Translations under genes and position numbers: made by a program
Source of the DNA: DASWUD01 sp036401755
GTDB taxonomy: Bacteria > Pseudomonadota > Gammaproteobacteria > Thiohalomonadales > Thiohalomonadaceae
Assembly (NCBI GenBank): GCA_036401755.1
Contig: DASWUD010000082.1
Location: 1-30,127 of the forward strand
Reading direction: 5' to 3'
Length of the DNA: 30,127 nt
Notes under the pieces: generated by a model
The model's database searches: none
What the model was told of the DNA's origin: nothing
What the model saw: the letters and a program-made list of their open reading frames with translations, nothing else
In this document: positions 22,819 through 30,127 of the stretch, in pieces
Position numbering within the stretch: the stretch's first letter is position 1
Layout: the number at the start of each line of letters is the position of its first letter

Positions 22819-23019
22819 ATGCAGACCGAAGTATTCAAGGTTAAGAACGTCAAGTGCGGCGGTTGCGTCGCCAATATCCAGAAGGGACTGGGGACGCTGG
22901 CCGGGGTCACCGCGGTGGAGGTCGTCATTGCCGGTGGTGATGTGACCGTCACCGGTGACCATCTCGACCGCACCCAGCTCTCCGCCAAGCTCAAGGAGCT
23001 CGGCTACCCCGAGGCATGA
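22819..23019 (+). CDS. Small heavy-metal-associated (HMA) domain protein
   Basis: A 66-residue, one-domain protein with the ferredoxin-like HMA fold: F-K-V-K-N-V-K-C13-G-G-C16-V-A-N-I-Q, then a predicted V-E-V-V-I-A strand and a D-V-T-V-T-G strand. The C-x-x-C pair binds Cu(I) or a similar soft metal in relatives such as CopZ and Atx1. The usual first residue of the metal loop (M-x-C) is replaced by V-K-C. It is coupled to yrbG by near overlap and to kdsD, which begins one base after its stop, so it shares their transcript. Why a metal-binding protein lies in an LPS operon is unknown. Confidence 0.88.
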   Translation: MQTEVFKVKNVKCGGCVANIQKGLGTLAGVTAVEVVIAGGDVTVTGDHLDRTQLSAKLKELGYPEA

Positions 23020-23020
23020 G

Positions 23021-24004
23021 ATGACCCCCATAGACGATCAACGCTTGATGGAACTGGGCCGCACCCTCCTCGACACCGAGGCCGAGGCGGTGCGCACTCT
23101 GGCGACACGCATCGACAGCCGTTTTGCCACCGCTTGCCGCCAGATGCTCGCCTGCGAGGGGCGCGTCGTCGTCACCGGCATGGGCAAGTCGGGTCATATC
23201 GGCGCCAAAATCGCCGCCACCCTGGCGAGCACCGGTACCCCGGCCTTCTTCGTCCACCCGGGTGAGGCGAGCCACGGCGACCTGGGCATGATCACCGCCA
23301 AGGATGTGGTAGTGGCCCTCTCCAACTCCGGCGAGACCGACGAGATCATCACCATCCTGCCGCTCATCAAGCGCCTCGGCATTCCGCTCATTACCCTCAC
23401 CGGTCGCCCCGAGTCGCGCCTGGCGCGCACTGCCACGGTCAACCTCGACGTCGGGGTGGCCAAAGAGGCGTGCCCGCTGGGGCTCGCCCCCACCTCCAGC
23501 ACCACCGCGGCACTGGCAATGGGCGATGCACTGGCGGTGGCGCTGCTGGAGGCGCGAGGCTTTACCGCAGAAGAGTTCGCCCTCTCCCACCCCGCCGGCA
23601 GTCTGGGGCGCCGCCTGCTGCTGCGCGTCGAGGACATCATGCACGGCGGCAGCCGCCTGCCGCAGGTCACTGACACTGCCTCGCTCAGCGAGGCGCTGCT
23701 GGAGATGAGCCACAAGGGACTCGGCATGACCACCGTGGTCGATGCGAGCGGCCGGCTGGTGGGGCTCTTCACCGACGGCGACCTGCGCCGCCTGCTCGAC
23801 CACGACGAGATCGCCATCAAGACCACCTCTATCCGCCAGGTCATGACCCACCACTTCACCACCGCCTCCCCCGCCATGCTCGCCGCCGAGGCTCTACAGC
23901 TGATGGAGAGCCGGCGCATCAACTCACTGCCGGTCGTTGACGAGGCGGGCCAGCTGGTAGGGGCCTTCAACATGCACGATCTGCTGCGCGCTGGCGTGGT
24001 CTAG
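23021..24004 (+). CDS. kdsD: Arabinose-5-phosphate isomerase KdsD
   Basis: KdsD interconverts ribulose 5-phosphate and arabinose 5-phosphate, the first step to Kdo for LPS. At 327 residues it matches E. coli KdsD (328). It has an N-terminal SIS domain (about 35-170) with VVTGMGKSGHIGAKIAATL, the active-site loop H-P-G-E-A-S-H-G-D-L-G and ALSNSGETDEI. Two CBS domains follow (about 205-265 and 272-325), with GLFTDGDLRRLL in the first. The ATG at 23021 is preceded by GAGG at 6 bases; the frame is open further upstream inside the HMA gene. kdsC follows 51 bases later. Confidence 0.96.
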   Translation: MTPIDDQRLMELGRTLLDTEAEAVRTLATRIDSRFATACRQMLACEGRVVVTGMGKSGHIGAKIAATLASTGTPAFFVHPGEASHGDLGMITAKDVVVALSNSGETDEIITILPLIKRLGIPLITLTGRPESRLARTATVNLDVGVAKEACPLGLAPTSSTTAALAMGDALAVALLEARGFTAEEFALSHPAGSLGRRLLLRVEDIMHGGSRLPQVTDTASLSEALLEMSHKGLGMTTVVDASGRLVGLFTDGDLRRLLDHDEIAIKTTSIRQVMTHHFTTASPAMLAAEALQLMESRRINSLPVVDEAGQLVGAFNMHDLLRAGVV

Positions 24005-24055
24005 CCGACCGCGACGGGTTAAGATCACCTCCCATACATCCGAGCAAGGGCCACC

Positions 24056-24580
24056 ATGCAAGACATCCTGGCGAAAGCAGCGCAGATCAAACTCATCATC
24101 TTCGATGTGGACGGCGTGCTCACCGACGGTAGCCTCTTCATCGGCGATGATGGCGAGGAGTACAAGGCATTCCACTCCCGTGATGGCCACGGCATGAAGA
24201 TGCTGCACGCCACCGGGGTGGAGATCGGCATTATCACCGGCCGCACCTCCAATGTGGTGCGCCACCGCATGCAGGGCCTAGGCATCCACCACGTCTATCA
24301 GGGACAGCTGGAAAAGCTTCCTGCCTTTCAGGAGCTTACCGCCAAACTGGGCATTGATCCCCAACAGGTGGCCTATGTGGGCGACGATGTGGTCGACCTG
24401 CCGATCCTGACCCGGGTGGGGCTGGCGGTAGCGGTGGCCGATGCCCATCCGCTGGTGAAGCGCCATGCCCACTGGACCACGCCGCACGGTGGCGGCCGCG
24501 GTGCGGCGCGTGACGTGTGTGAACTGATCATGGAAGCCCAGGGAACGCTCGACAGCACGCTCCAGCACTATCTGCAATGA
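24056..24580 (+). CDS. kdsC: 3-deoxy-D-manno-octulosonate-8-phosphate phosphatase KdsC
   Basis: KdsC removes phosphate from Kdo-8-phosphate to release Kdo. The 174-residue enzyme is a cap-less HAD phosphatase: motif I F-D-V-D-G-V-L-T-D (nucleophile Asp17, acid/base Asp19), motif II I-I-T-G-R (about 59-63), the conserved lysine in LEKLPAF and motif III VGDDVVDLP (Asp110, Asp111). The C-terminal GGGRGAARDVCELI is the tail that reaches the neighbouring subunit's active site in the tetramer. AAGGG is a suitable ribosome-binding site. It overlaps lptC by 4 bases. Confidence 0.97.
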   Translation: MQDILAKAAQIKLIIFDVDGVLTDGSLFIGDDGEEYKAFHSRDGHGMKMLHATGVEIGIITGRTSNVVRHRMQGLGIHHVYQGQLEKLPAFQELTAKLGIDPQQVAYVGDDVVDLPILTRVGLAVAVADAHPLVKRHAHWTTPHGGGRGAARDVCELIMEAQGTLDSTLQHYLQ

Positions 24581-25131
24581 GCCGCAGCACGCTCATCCTC
24601 ATCATGGTGATCGCTCTCCTGGCCGCACTCAGTAGCTGGCTCTCCCGCGAGCAGGAAGAGGCGGAGCCTGTCGCCGAGCGCCCCCAGCGCCACATCCCCG
24701 ACTACTACATCGCCGGTTTCAACGCTGCCGCCTATTCGGCCGACGGCATCCCGCGTCACCGCCTGAGCGCCGACCGCATGACCCACTTCACCGACGATGG
24801 CACTACCCAACTGGTCCATCCGCAACTGGCCTTTATCGACGAGCGGGGGGAGACGTGGCAGCTTGATGCCGGTCGAGGCGAAGTGGATAGCAAAGGCGAA
24901 ACTTTGTTGCTCTCCGACTCGGTCAACATCCGCCGGGTAGGAGAGGCCGCCAACACCATCGAGTTCAAGACCGGCGAGCTGACGGTTCACCCCACCCAGC
25001 AGTTCGCCACCACCCACACCCCCGTGACCATTACCGCACCCGGCAGCCAAATAGAGGCCGCCGGGCTCGATGCCTATTTCGCCGAGGAGCGACTGGTGCT
25101 CCACTCCGCACGAGGCCACTATGCGCCGTAA
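24577..25131 (+). CDS. lptC: LPS export system protein LptC
   Basis: LptC is the bitopic inner-membrane protein that receives LPS from LptB2FG and hands it to LptA. The 184-residue protein has one N-terminal membrane helix (about 5-21) and a periplasmic beta-jellyroll. The PDYYIAGFNAAAYSADGIPRH start of the jellyroll and the later HTPVTITAPGSQIEAAGLDAYF segment are typical of the family. It overlaps kdsC by 4 bases and lptA by 11, the same gene order as E. coli. Confidence 0.95.
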   Translation: MSRSTLILIMVIALLAALSSWLSREQEEAEPVAERPQRHIPDYYIAGFNAAAYSADGIPRHRLSADRMTHFTDDGTTQLVHPQLAFIDERGETWQLDAGRGEVDSKGETLLLSDSVNIRRVGEAANTIEFKTGELTVHPTQQFATTHTPVTITAPGSQIEAAGLDAYFAEERLVLHSARGHYAP

Positions 25132-25624
25132 CCTGTTCATCACCGCCCTGCTGTTGCTGCTCGCCACGCTGCGCGCCCACGCCCTCGACGACGACCGCAA
25201 GCAGCCCATCAATCTCAAAGCGGCGCGCGTCGAGATCAACTACAAGGGTGGTGTAAGCACCTATGACGGCGGCGTTGAATTGCAGCAAGGAAGCCTGAGC
25301 ATCAGCGCCACGCGCGTCGTGGTGCACAGCAAGGACAATGAGGTGACCTTCCTTGAAGCCGATGGGGCACCGGTAAAAATCCGCCAGCGGCCGGCCCCCA
25401 ACAAGGAGGAGACCCGCGCCGAGGCGCGCCACATGGAGTACGACCTGAAGGCAGCGACGCTGCGCCTCACCGGTCAGGCGCACATTTGGCAGGAGGGCAA
25501 CGAATTCAGCGGCGAAACCATCATCTACGACAGCCAGCACGGCAGCGTGCGCGCCCGCGGCAGCGAACAGAACAAAGAGCGCGTCGAGGTGATCCTCCAG
25601 CCACGCAAAGAGACCACGCCATGA
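25121..25624 (+). CDS. lptA: LPS transport periplasmic protein LptA
   Basis: LptA polymerises end to end to form the periplasmic bridge for LPS transit to LptD. The ATG at 25121 gives 167 residues with a cleavable signal peptide (about 1-21, ending A-H-A). The OstA domain follows: QPINLKAARVEINYKGGVSTYDGGVEL, then repeated strands to NEFSGETIIYDSQHGSVRARG. GAGG lies 6 bases before the start. The start is inside the end of lptC and the stop overlaps lptB in ATGA, so translation is coupled on both sides. Confidence 0.95.
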   Translation: MRRNLFITALLLLLATLRAHALDDDRKQPINLKAARVEINYKGGVSTYDGGVELQQGSLSISATRVVVHSKDNEVTFLEADGAPVKIRQRPAPNKEETRAEARHMEYDLKAATLRLTGQAHIWQEGNEFSGETIIYDSQHGSVRARGSEQNKERVEVILQPRKETTP

Positions 25625-26421
25625 CCTTTCCGGACGATCCCTCCAGCCCAACCGTTAGCAGCCTGCCGCCGAAGCGGGAAGAGTATCTCTTTCCCAAGGT
25701 ACGCCTCGATGCCAAAAACCTGGCCAAGCGCTACAAGGCACGCGATGTGGTCAAGGACGTCTCGCTCCATGTCGAAAGTGGCGAGGTGGTGGGGTTGCTT
25801 GGCCCCAACGGCGCGGGCAAGACCACCTGCTTCTACATGATTGTCGGCCTGATCCCGTGTGACAGGGGCGGCATTTTCCTCGATGGCAAGGATCTGACCC
25901 GAGCCCCCATGCACGAACGGGCCCGCGCCGGTATCGGCTACCTGCCCCAGGAGGCCTCGGTGTTCCGCAAGCTGTCGGTGCGCGACAACATCACGGCGAT
26001 CCTCGAAACCCGCCCCCAGCTCTCCCCGCAACAGCGCCAACAACAGCTGGACGGTCTGCTCGAAGAGCTGCACATCACCCACATCCGCGACAGCCTTGGC
26101 ATGGCCCTCTCCGGCGGCGAGCGGCGCCGTGTCGAGATCGCCCGGGCGCTGGCCACCGATCCGCGCTTTATCCTGCTCGACGAGCCGTTTGCCGGTGTCG
26201 ACCCCATCTCGGTGCTCGACATCCAGGGGATCATCGCCCACCTGCGTGATCGCGGCATCGGGGTGCTGATCACCGACCATAACGTGCGTGAAACCCTCGG
26301 CATCTGCGAACGCGGCTACATCATCAGCGAAGGCCACGTCATCGCCGAAGGGCCCCCCGCCGAGCTGCTCGCCAATCAGAAGGTGCGTGATGTCTATCTC
26401 GGCCAGCACTTCCGCCTCTGA
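25621..26421 (+). CDS. lptB: LPS export ABC transporter ATP-binding protein LptB
   Basis: LptB is the ATPase of the LptB2FG LPS extractor. Walker A GPNGAGKTT (61-69), the IGYLPQEASVFRKLSV Q-loop region, signature LSGGERRRVEIARAL, Walker B F-I-L-L-D-E-P-F-A-G-V-D and the H-loop T-D-H-N-V-R-E are all present, and it ends with the family's Y-L-G-Q-H-F-R-L. At 266 residues it is about 25 longer than E. coli LptB; the excess is an N-terminal, proline-rich extension before L-D-A-K-N-L-A-K-R-Y. No alternative in-frame start lies after the extension, and the ATG overlaps the lptA stop in ATGA, so the extension is probably real. Confidence 0.97.
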   Translation: MTFPDDPSSPTVSSLPPKREEYLFPKVRLDAKNLAKRYKARDVVKDVSLHVESGEVVGLLGPNGAGKTTCFYMIVGLIPCDRGGIFLDGKDLTRAPMHERARAGIGYLPQEASVFRKLSVRDNITAILETRPQLSPQQRQQQLDGLLEELHITHIRDSLGMALSGGERRRVEIARALATDPRFILLDEPFAGVDPISVLDIQGIIAHLRDRGIGVLITDHNVRETLGICERGYIISEGHVIAEGPPAELLANQKVRDVYLGQHFRL

Positions 26422-26461
26422 AATGGCAGGCTTCTTGCTGCCTTTGCCGGGGCAATTGGGC

Positions 26462-26467
26462 TAAAAT
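26462..26467 (+). promoter_or_regulatory. Possible -10 element upstream of rpoN
   Basis: TAAAAT lies 36 bases before the rpoN start, in the 82-base gap after lptB. No good -35 stands 16-18 bases upstream. A short inverted repeat, GGCAG and CTGCC, lies at about 26425-26442, just after lptB, and could weakly attenuate readthrough. Evidence for a separate rpoN promoter is slight. Confidence 0.3.
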
Positions 26468-26503
26468 GAATCCTCCTTCGGTTCGGGGCGCTTCCCGTCA
26501 GCA

Positions 26504-27991
26504 ATGAAACAGTCACTCCAGCTTCGTCTCGGACAGCAGCTCGCCATGACGCCGCAATTGCAGCAGGCGATCCGCATGCTGCAGCTGTCGAGCCTCGAAT
26601 TGCAGACCGAGATCCAGGAGGCGCTCGACTCCAATCTGATGCTGGAAGAGGCGAGCGACGAGAGCGAAACCGGCGAAGAGCCGGCTGGCCTCGACTATCC
26701 CGCCGAAACCGTGTCAGTCGCCGAGGAGAGCAGCGAGGAGGGCTTTGCCGACAGCGAGGGCGAGCCCCTAAGCAACATCCAGAGCGAATCGATCCCCGAC
26801 GAACTGCCGGTGGACAGCGCCTGGGACGACATCTACGAAGCCGCCCCCGGCAGCGGCAGCAGCGCCGACGAGGAGCGCGACTTCGACTATGGCGACACCT
26901 CCGTCGAAAGTCTGCGCGAACATCTGCTGTGGCAGATGCGCATGATGCCCCTCTCCGCCACCGACATGATGATCGGCGAAACGATCATCGACGCCGTCGA
27001 TGACGACGGCCTGTTGTCGGCGCCCCTCGAGGAGATCCTCGAAGGGGTACAACGCCAGCTCCCTACCATCGAGATGGACGAGGTGGAGGCGATGCTGCAC
27101 ACGGTGCAGAACTTCGAGCCGCTCGGCGTGGCAGCGCGCGACCTGCGCGAGTGCCTGCTCATTCAATTGCGCGCCCTGCCGGAACGCACCCCCTGGCGTG
27201 ACGAAGCCATCGAACTGCTGCGCGATCACTTCGAGGCGTTGGCCACGCGTGACTTCAACCAGATCAAGCGCCGCCTCAAACTCGATGACGAAGAGCTGAC
27301 CTTCATCACCCGCCTCATCCAATCGCTCAACCCCCGCCCTGGCTCGCAAATCTCCAATCGGCGCACCGAATACCTGCTCCCCGACGTCGTGGTCCACAAG
27401 GTCAAGGGGAGCTGGCGCGTGGAACTCAATCCCGAGGCGACACCGCGACTGCGCATTAACACCCACTACGCGAGCCTGGCGCGCCAGGCGCGCGGCGACG
27501 ATGCCACCACCCTGAAGAACCATCTGCAGGAGGCGCGCTGGCTGATCAAGAGCCTGCAAAGCCGCAATGAAACACTGCTCAAGGTGGCGACCAGTATCGT
27601 CCAGCACCAGCGCGAGTTTCTCGAAAAGGGCGAGGTAGGCATGAAACCGATGGTGCTGCACGACATCGCCGAAGAGCTCGGCATGCATGAATCGACCATC
27701 TCGCGCACCACCACGCGCAAGTACATGCATACGCCACGCGGCATCTTCGAATTAAAATACTTCTTCTCCAGCCACGTCGGCACCGCCAGTGGCGGAGAGT
27801 GTTCATCCACGGCGATTCGCGCGATGATTAAAAAACTGATCAGCGAAGAAGCGCCAAAGAAACCCCTCAGCGACAGCCGTCTGGCCGAGATACTGTCTGC
27901 TGATGGGATTAACGTGGCCCGCCGCACGGTTGCCAAATACCGCGAGGCGATGGCCATTCCTCCCTCCAATGAACGTAAACGCCTTGTTTGA
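26504..27991 (+). CDS. rpoN: RNA polymerase sigma-54 factor RpoN
   Basis: Sigma-54 directs RNA polymerase to -24/-12 promoters and needs AAA+ enhancer-binding activators. The 495-residue protein has region I (about 1-50, QLRLGQQLAMTPQLQQAIRML, rich in Gln and Leu). Region II is an acidic stretch (about 50-130). The core-binding domain follows, then the DNA-binding helix-turn-helix with HESTISRTTTRKYMHTPRG. The RpoN box A-R-R-T-V-A-K-Y-R (472-480) near the end reads the -24 element. It is followed by hpf after 28 bases, in the standard rpoN-hpf-ptsN order. Confidence 0.98.
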   Translation: MKQSLQLRLGQQLAMTPQLQQAIRMLQLSSLELQTEIQEALDSNLMLEEASDESETGEEPAGLDYPAETVSVAEESSEEGFADSEGEPLSNIQSESIPDELPVDSAWDDIYEAAPGSGSSADEERDFDYGDTSVESLREHLLWQMRMMPLSATDMMIGETIIDAVDDDGLLSAPLEEILEGVQRQLPTIEMDEVEAMLHTVQNFEPLGVAARDLRECLLIQLRALPERTPWRDEAIELLRDHFEALATRDFNQIKRRLKLDDEELTFITRLIQSLNPRPGSQISNRRTEYLLPDVVVHKVKGSWRVELNPEATPRLRINTHYASLARQARGDDATTLKNHLQEARWLIKSLQSRNETLLKVATSIVQHQREFLEKGEVGMKPMVLHDIAEELGMHESTISRTTTRKYMHTPRGIFELKYFFSSHVGTASGGECSSTAIRAMIKKLISEEAPKKPLSDSRLAEILSADGINVARRTVAKYREAMAIPPSNERKRLV

Positions 27992-28019
27992 AGGCAACAA
28001 CAACACCAAGGAGTAGACG

Positions 28020-28346
28020 ATGCAAATGAACATCACCGGACACCATGTGGAAGTTACCTCTGCCCTGCGTGACTATGTCACTGGCAAGATGGACAAGGTG
28101 GTTCGCCATTTCGATAACGTCACCAATGTCCATGTGGTGCTGAGCGTGGAAAAACTGCGCCAAAAGGCCGAGGCGACCATCCACCTCGCCGGCAACGACG
28201 TCTACGCCGAAGCCGAGGATGCCGACATGTACGCCGCCATCGATGCGCTGGTCGACAAGCTTGATCGCCAGGTGAAGAAACATAAGGAGAAGTCCTCCGA
28301 TCACCACCGCAGTGATGCTTCCCTGAAAAACAGCGTCGTTGAATAA
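28020..28346 (+). CDS. hpf: Ribosome hibernation promoting factor HPF (short form)
   Basis: HPF binds the 30S decoding region in stationary phase and favours inactive 100S ribosome dimers. The 108-residue protein is the short type: an N-terminal beta-alpha-beta fold from NITGHHVEVTSALRDYV to AEAEDADMYAAIDALVDKLDRQVKKHK, without the C-terminal dimerisation domain of long HPF. A His-rich, basic tail of about 17 residues follows. AAGGAG at 28008-28013 gives an ideal ribosome-binding site 6 bases before the ATG. Older annotations call this the sigma-54 modulation protein because of its position after rpoN. Confidence 0.96.
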   Translation: MQMNITGHHVEVTSALRDYVTGKMDKVVRHFDNVTNVHVVLSVEKLRQKAEATIHLAGNDVYAEAEDADMYAAIDALVDKLDRQVKKHKEKSSDHHRSDASLKNSVVE

Positions 28347-28381
28347 CGCCGCCGAACCCGGTACTCAAGCGACCACCTGTC

Positions 28382-28843
28382 ATGCAGCTTACCGATATCC
28401 TTACCCTCGAGCGCGTCAGTTGCGACAGCCAGGCAGGCAGCAAGAAACGGGTTCTCGAACAGCTCAGTGAACTGGCCGCCAGCGGCCAGGACACACTGAG
28501 TCGTGCCGAGATCTTCGACAGCCTGTTGGCGCGTGAACGGCTCGGCAGCACCGGCCTTGGCCACGGTATCGCCATTCCCCACGGCCGCATCAAGAACAGC
28601 GACAAGACCATCGGCGCCTTCATCAAGCTGCGCGAAGGGATCGATTACGACGCCATGGATCACCAACCGGTAGACCTGCTGTTCGCGCTGCTGGTTCCCG
28701 AGCAGTCGACCGAAGAGCACCTGAACCTGCTGGCGCAGCTGGCCGAGATGTTCAGCAACGCCGAGGTGGTGGCCCGTCTGCGCAGCGCCACCAGCGCGGC
28801 AGCGCTGCTCGATACCATCCGTGCCTGGCAAAATGACCACTGA
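28382..28843 (+). CDS. ptsN: PTS IIA-like nitrogen regulatory protein PtsN
   Basis: PtsN (EIIA-Ntr) is the last phospho-acceptor of the nitrogen PTS (PtsP to NPr to PtsN). It regulates potassium transport, nitrogen and envelope functions rather than sugar uptake. The 153-residue protein has the fructose-type EIIA fold with the phosphorylated histidine His67 in GIAIPHGR; L-L-A-R-E-R-L-G-S-T precedes it and LLVPEQSTEEHL follows. It begins 35 bases after hpf, and hprK starts next to or inside its end. Confidence 0.97.
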   Translation: MQLTDILTLERVSCDSQAGSKKRVLEQLSELAASGQDTLSRAEIFDSLLARERLGSTGLGHGIAIPHGRIKNSDKTIGAFIKLREGIDYDAMDHQPVDLLFALLVPEQSTEEHLNLLAQLAEMFSNAEVVARLRSATSAAALLDTIRAWQNDH

Positions 28844-28847
28844 TGCC

Positions 28848-29792
28848 ATGAGCGTCATCACCGCACAAACCCTGTTCGATGCCTACCACGATCGGCTTGG
28901 TCTGCGCTGGTTGACCGCGGCACGCGGCGAAACACTCCCCATTCTGCAAACCGGACATCCGGTGGAGGGGATGAGCCTCATCGGCCATCTCAACTTCGTC
29001 CACCCTTATCGTATTCAGGTGATCGGTGAAGCAGAGCTGACCTATCTGCAGGGCCTCGGCAGCAACTCCTATCATGATCTGCTGAGCCATCTGTTTGGCG
29101 GTGAGAGCGCCATGGTGCTGATCTCCTCCGGGCTGGAGCCCCCGTCTGACCTGGTGGAGTTCGCGGCCCGCACACCGATCCCGCTGCTCAGCGCGAGCCT
29201 GCCCAGCGATAAACTGATCGGCTATCTCGGCTACTATCTCAACACCCTGCTGGCGGATCGCATCACCATCCATGGCGTATTTCTCGAGGTCATGGGCATC
29301 GGTGTCCTGCTCACCGGCGAGAGCGCGGTGGGCAAGAGCGAACTGGCCCTGGAACTGATCACCCGGGGCCACCGCCTGGTGGCCGACGATGCCCCCGAGT
29401 TCACCCGCATCGGTCCCGATGTGCTGCGCGGCCACTGCCCGGAGCTGCTGCGCGATTTTCTCGAGGTGCGCGGCCTGGGCATTCTCAATGTGCGGGCCAT
29501 GTTCGGCGACAACGCCCTCAAGCAGAGCAAGGATCTGCGACTTATCGTCCACCTCAATCCGGTAGACAACACCGGGCTCGCCAGCCTTGATCGCCTGCGC
29601 GGTGCGCGCCACACACAGCGCATGCTCGATGTGGAGATCCCGGTAGTGGAACTGCCGGTGGCGCCAGGACGCAACCTGGCGGTGCTGGTGGAGGCCGCGG
29701 CGCGCAACTACATCCTCTACCACCACGGCTACGATGCCCCCGAGGAGTTCATTGCACGCCAGCAGCGCCTCATCCAGGGCGATTCGCCATGA
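28848..29792 (+). CDS. hprK: HPr kinase/phosphorylase HprK
   Basis: HprK phosphorylates and dephosphorylates a serine of HPr, linking PTS state to metabolism. The 314-residue protein has the N-terminal HprK domain (about 1-130). The kinase domain then shows the conserved His142 (I-H-G-V), Walker A GESAVGKS (157-164), V-A-D-D-A (about 178-182) and the family signature LEVRGLGILNVRAMFG (205-220). The C-terminal G-A-R-x-T-Q-R-M is also typical. Start choice is uncertain: ATG at 28848 is used, while ATG at 28833 would overlap ptsN by 11 bases; neither has a strong ribosome-binding site. The stop overlaps rapZ in ATGA. Enterics lack this gene between ptsN and rapZ. Confidence 0.95.
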   Translation: MSVITAQTLFDAYHDRLGLRWLTAARGETLPILQTGHPVEGMSLIGHLNFVHPYRIQVIGEAELTYLQGLGSNSYHDLLSHLFGGESAMVLISSGLEPPSDLVEFAARTPIPLLSASLPSDKLIGYLGYYLNTLLADRITIHGVFLEVMGIGVLLTGESAVGKSELALELITRGHRLVADDAPEFTRIGPDVLRGHCPELLRDFLEVRGLGILNVRAMFGDNALKQSKDLRLIVHLNPVDNTGLASLDRLRGARHTQRMLDVEIPVVELPVAPGRNLAVLVEAAARNYILYHHGYDAPEEFIARQQRLIQGDSP

Positions 29793-30127
29793 AGCTCTAC
29801 ATCGTCAGCGGCACCTCGGGCGCCGGCAAGACCATTGCACTCCACGCCCTGGAGGATCTCGGTTTCTACTGCATCGACAACCTGCCGCTGGCGCTGCTGC
29901 CAGCGTTTGCCACCGAGGCGGCCGCCGGCTCGCGCCACCACGCCTACGAAAGTGCTGCCGTCGGCATCGACGCACGCAATCTCACCGACGATCTCGCCAC
30001 CATCGCCGCGACACTGGAACAGCTGCGTGGCTCGGGGATCGATACCGAAGTGATCTTCGTCGATGCCGACGATGCCACCCTCCTCAAACGCTTCAGCGAA
30101 ACCCGCCGTCCTCATCCCCTGGCCGGT
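29789..30127 (+). CDS. rapZ: RNase adapter protein RapZ (5' part, runs off the window)
   Basis: RapZ binds glucosamine-6-phosphate and the small RNA GlmZ, presenting GlmZ to RNase E and so setting GlmS level. Its role outside enterics is less clear. Only the first 113 codons are present. They begin L-Y-I-V-S-G-T-S-G-A-G-K-T with an intact Walker A (G-T-S-G-A-G-K-T, about 8-15), then LEDLGFYCIDNLPLALLPAF and V-I-F-V-D-A-D-D-A-T-L-L-K-R-F. The RNA-binding C-terminal domain lies beyond 30127. The ATG overlaps the hprK stop by 4 bases. The open right edge is the window limit, not a truncation. Confidence 0.95.
   Translation, partial: MKLYIVSGTSGAGKTIALHALEDLGFYCIDNLPLALLPAFATEAAAGSRHHAYESAAVGIDARNLTDDLATIAATLEQLRGSGIDTEVIFVDADDATLLKRFSETRRPHPLAG

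Noticed and set aside
26768..27730. Minus-strand open frame inside rpoN
   Set aside because: Antisense shadow of rpoN, with no recognisable protein features.
1..30127. Prophage, defence island, CRISPR or secondary-metabolite cluster
   Set aside because: Nearly every base is accounted for by conserved housekeeping genes with family-typical lengths; no integrase, transposase, repeat-spacer array or toxin-antitoxin pair was seen.

Overview
The window reads as ordinary chromosome of a GC-rich gammaproteobacterium. I see no phage, plasmid, IS transposase, CRISPR array, tRNA or rRNA. Gene order closely follows the conserved block I recall from Pseudomonas and relatives: rsmI, lpoA-yraN-gmhA/diaA-dolP, sspBA, petABC, nif3, algW/degS, hisCDG-murA, ibaG-mlaBCDEF, then kdsD-kdsC-lptCAB-rpoN-hpf-ptsN-rapZ. 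An hprK gene and a full petABC operon fit an environmental lineage such as the purple-sulfur or sulfur-oxidiser-type gammaproteobacteria better than an enteric. That placement is inference from gene content, not from a phylogeny.

Layout. At 1-160 a plus-strand gene may end, followed by a strong terminator. rsmI (minus) diverges from lpoA-yraN-gmhA-dolP and a GlcD-like FAD oxidase (plus, to 5886). Minus-strand sspAB then faces these genes. Upstream of it are petABC, with a strong hairpin terminator at 7031-7062, and nif3. nif3 diverges from an algW/degS-type protease (plus). An 80-bp inverted-repeat element separates the protease from a long minus-strand run, 20596 down to 11973: mlaF-E-D-C-B, ibaG, murA, hisG-D-C and an inositol-monophosphatase-family gene. 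From about 20.75 kb the plus strand carries a 61-residue zinc-ribbon-like protein, mlaA, a YrbG-type cation exchanger, a small HMA protein, kdsD, kdsC, lptC, lptA, lptB, rpoN, hpf, ptsN, hprK and the first 113 codons of rapZ, which runs off the window.

How the genes fit together. Most of the window builds or guards the envelope. MurA and LpoA serve peptidoglycan. GmhA, KdsD and KdsC make LPS inner-core sugars, and LptA, LptB and LptC move LPS outward. MlaA-F is a complete retrograde phospholipid system in one place. DolP and the AlgW/DegS protease monitor outer-membrane condition. The second theme is regulation: SspA/SspB, RpoN, HPF, PtsN, HprK and RapZ. Respiration (bc1 complex) and histidine synthesis make up the rest.

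I do not find a convincing undescribed system. The best leads are the IMPase-family gene one base after hisC (possible histidinol-phosphate phosphatase), a diaA-locus protein that keeps both heptose-isomerase catalytic residues, the FAD oxidase inserted after dolP, the repeat element at 11896-11976, and the zinc-ribbon microprotein between mlaF and mlaA.
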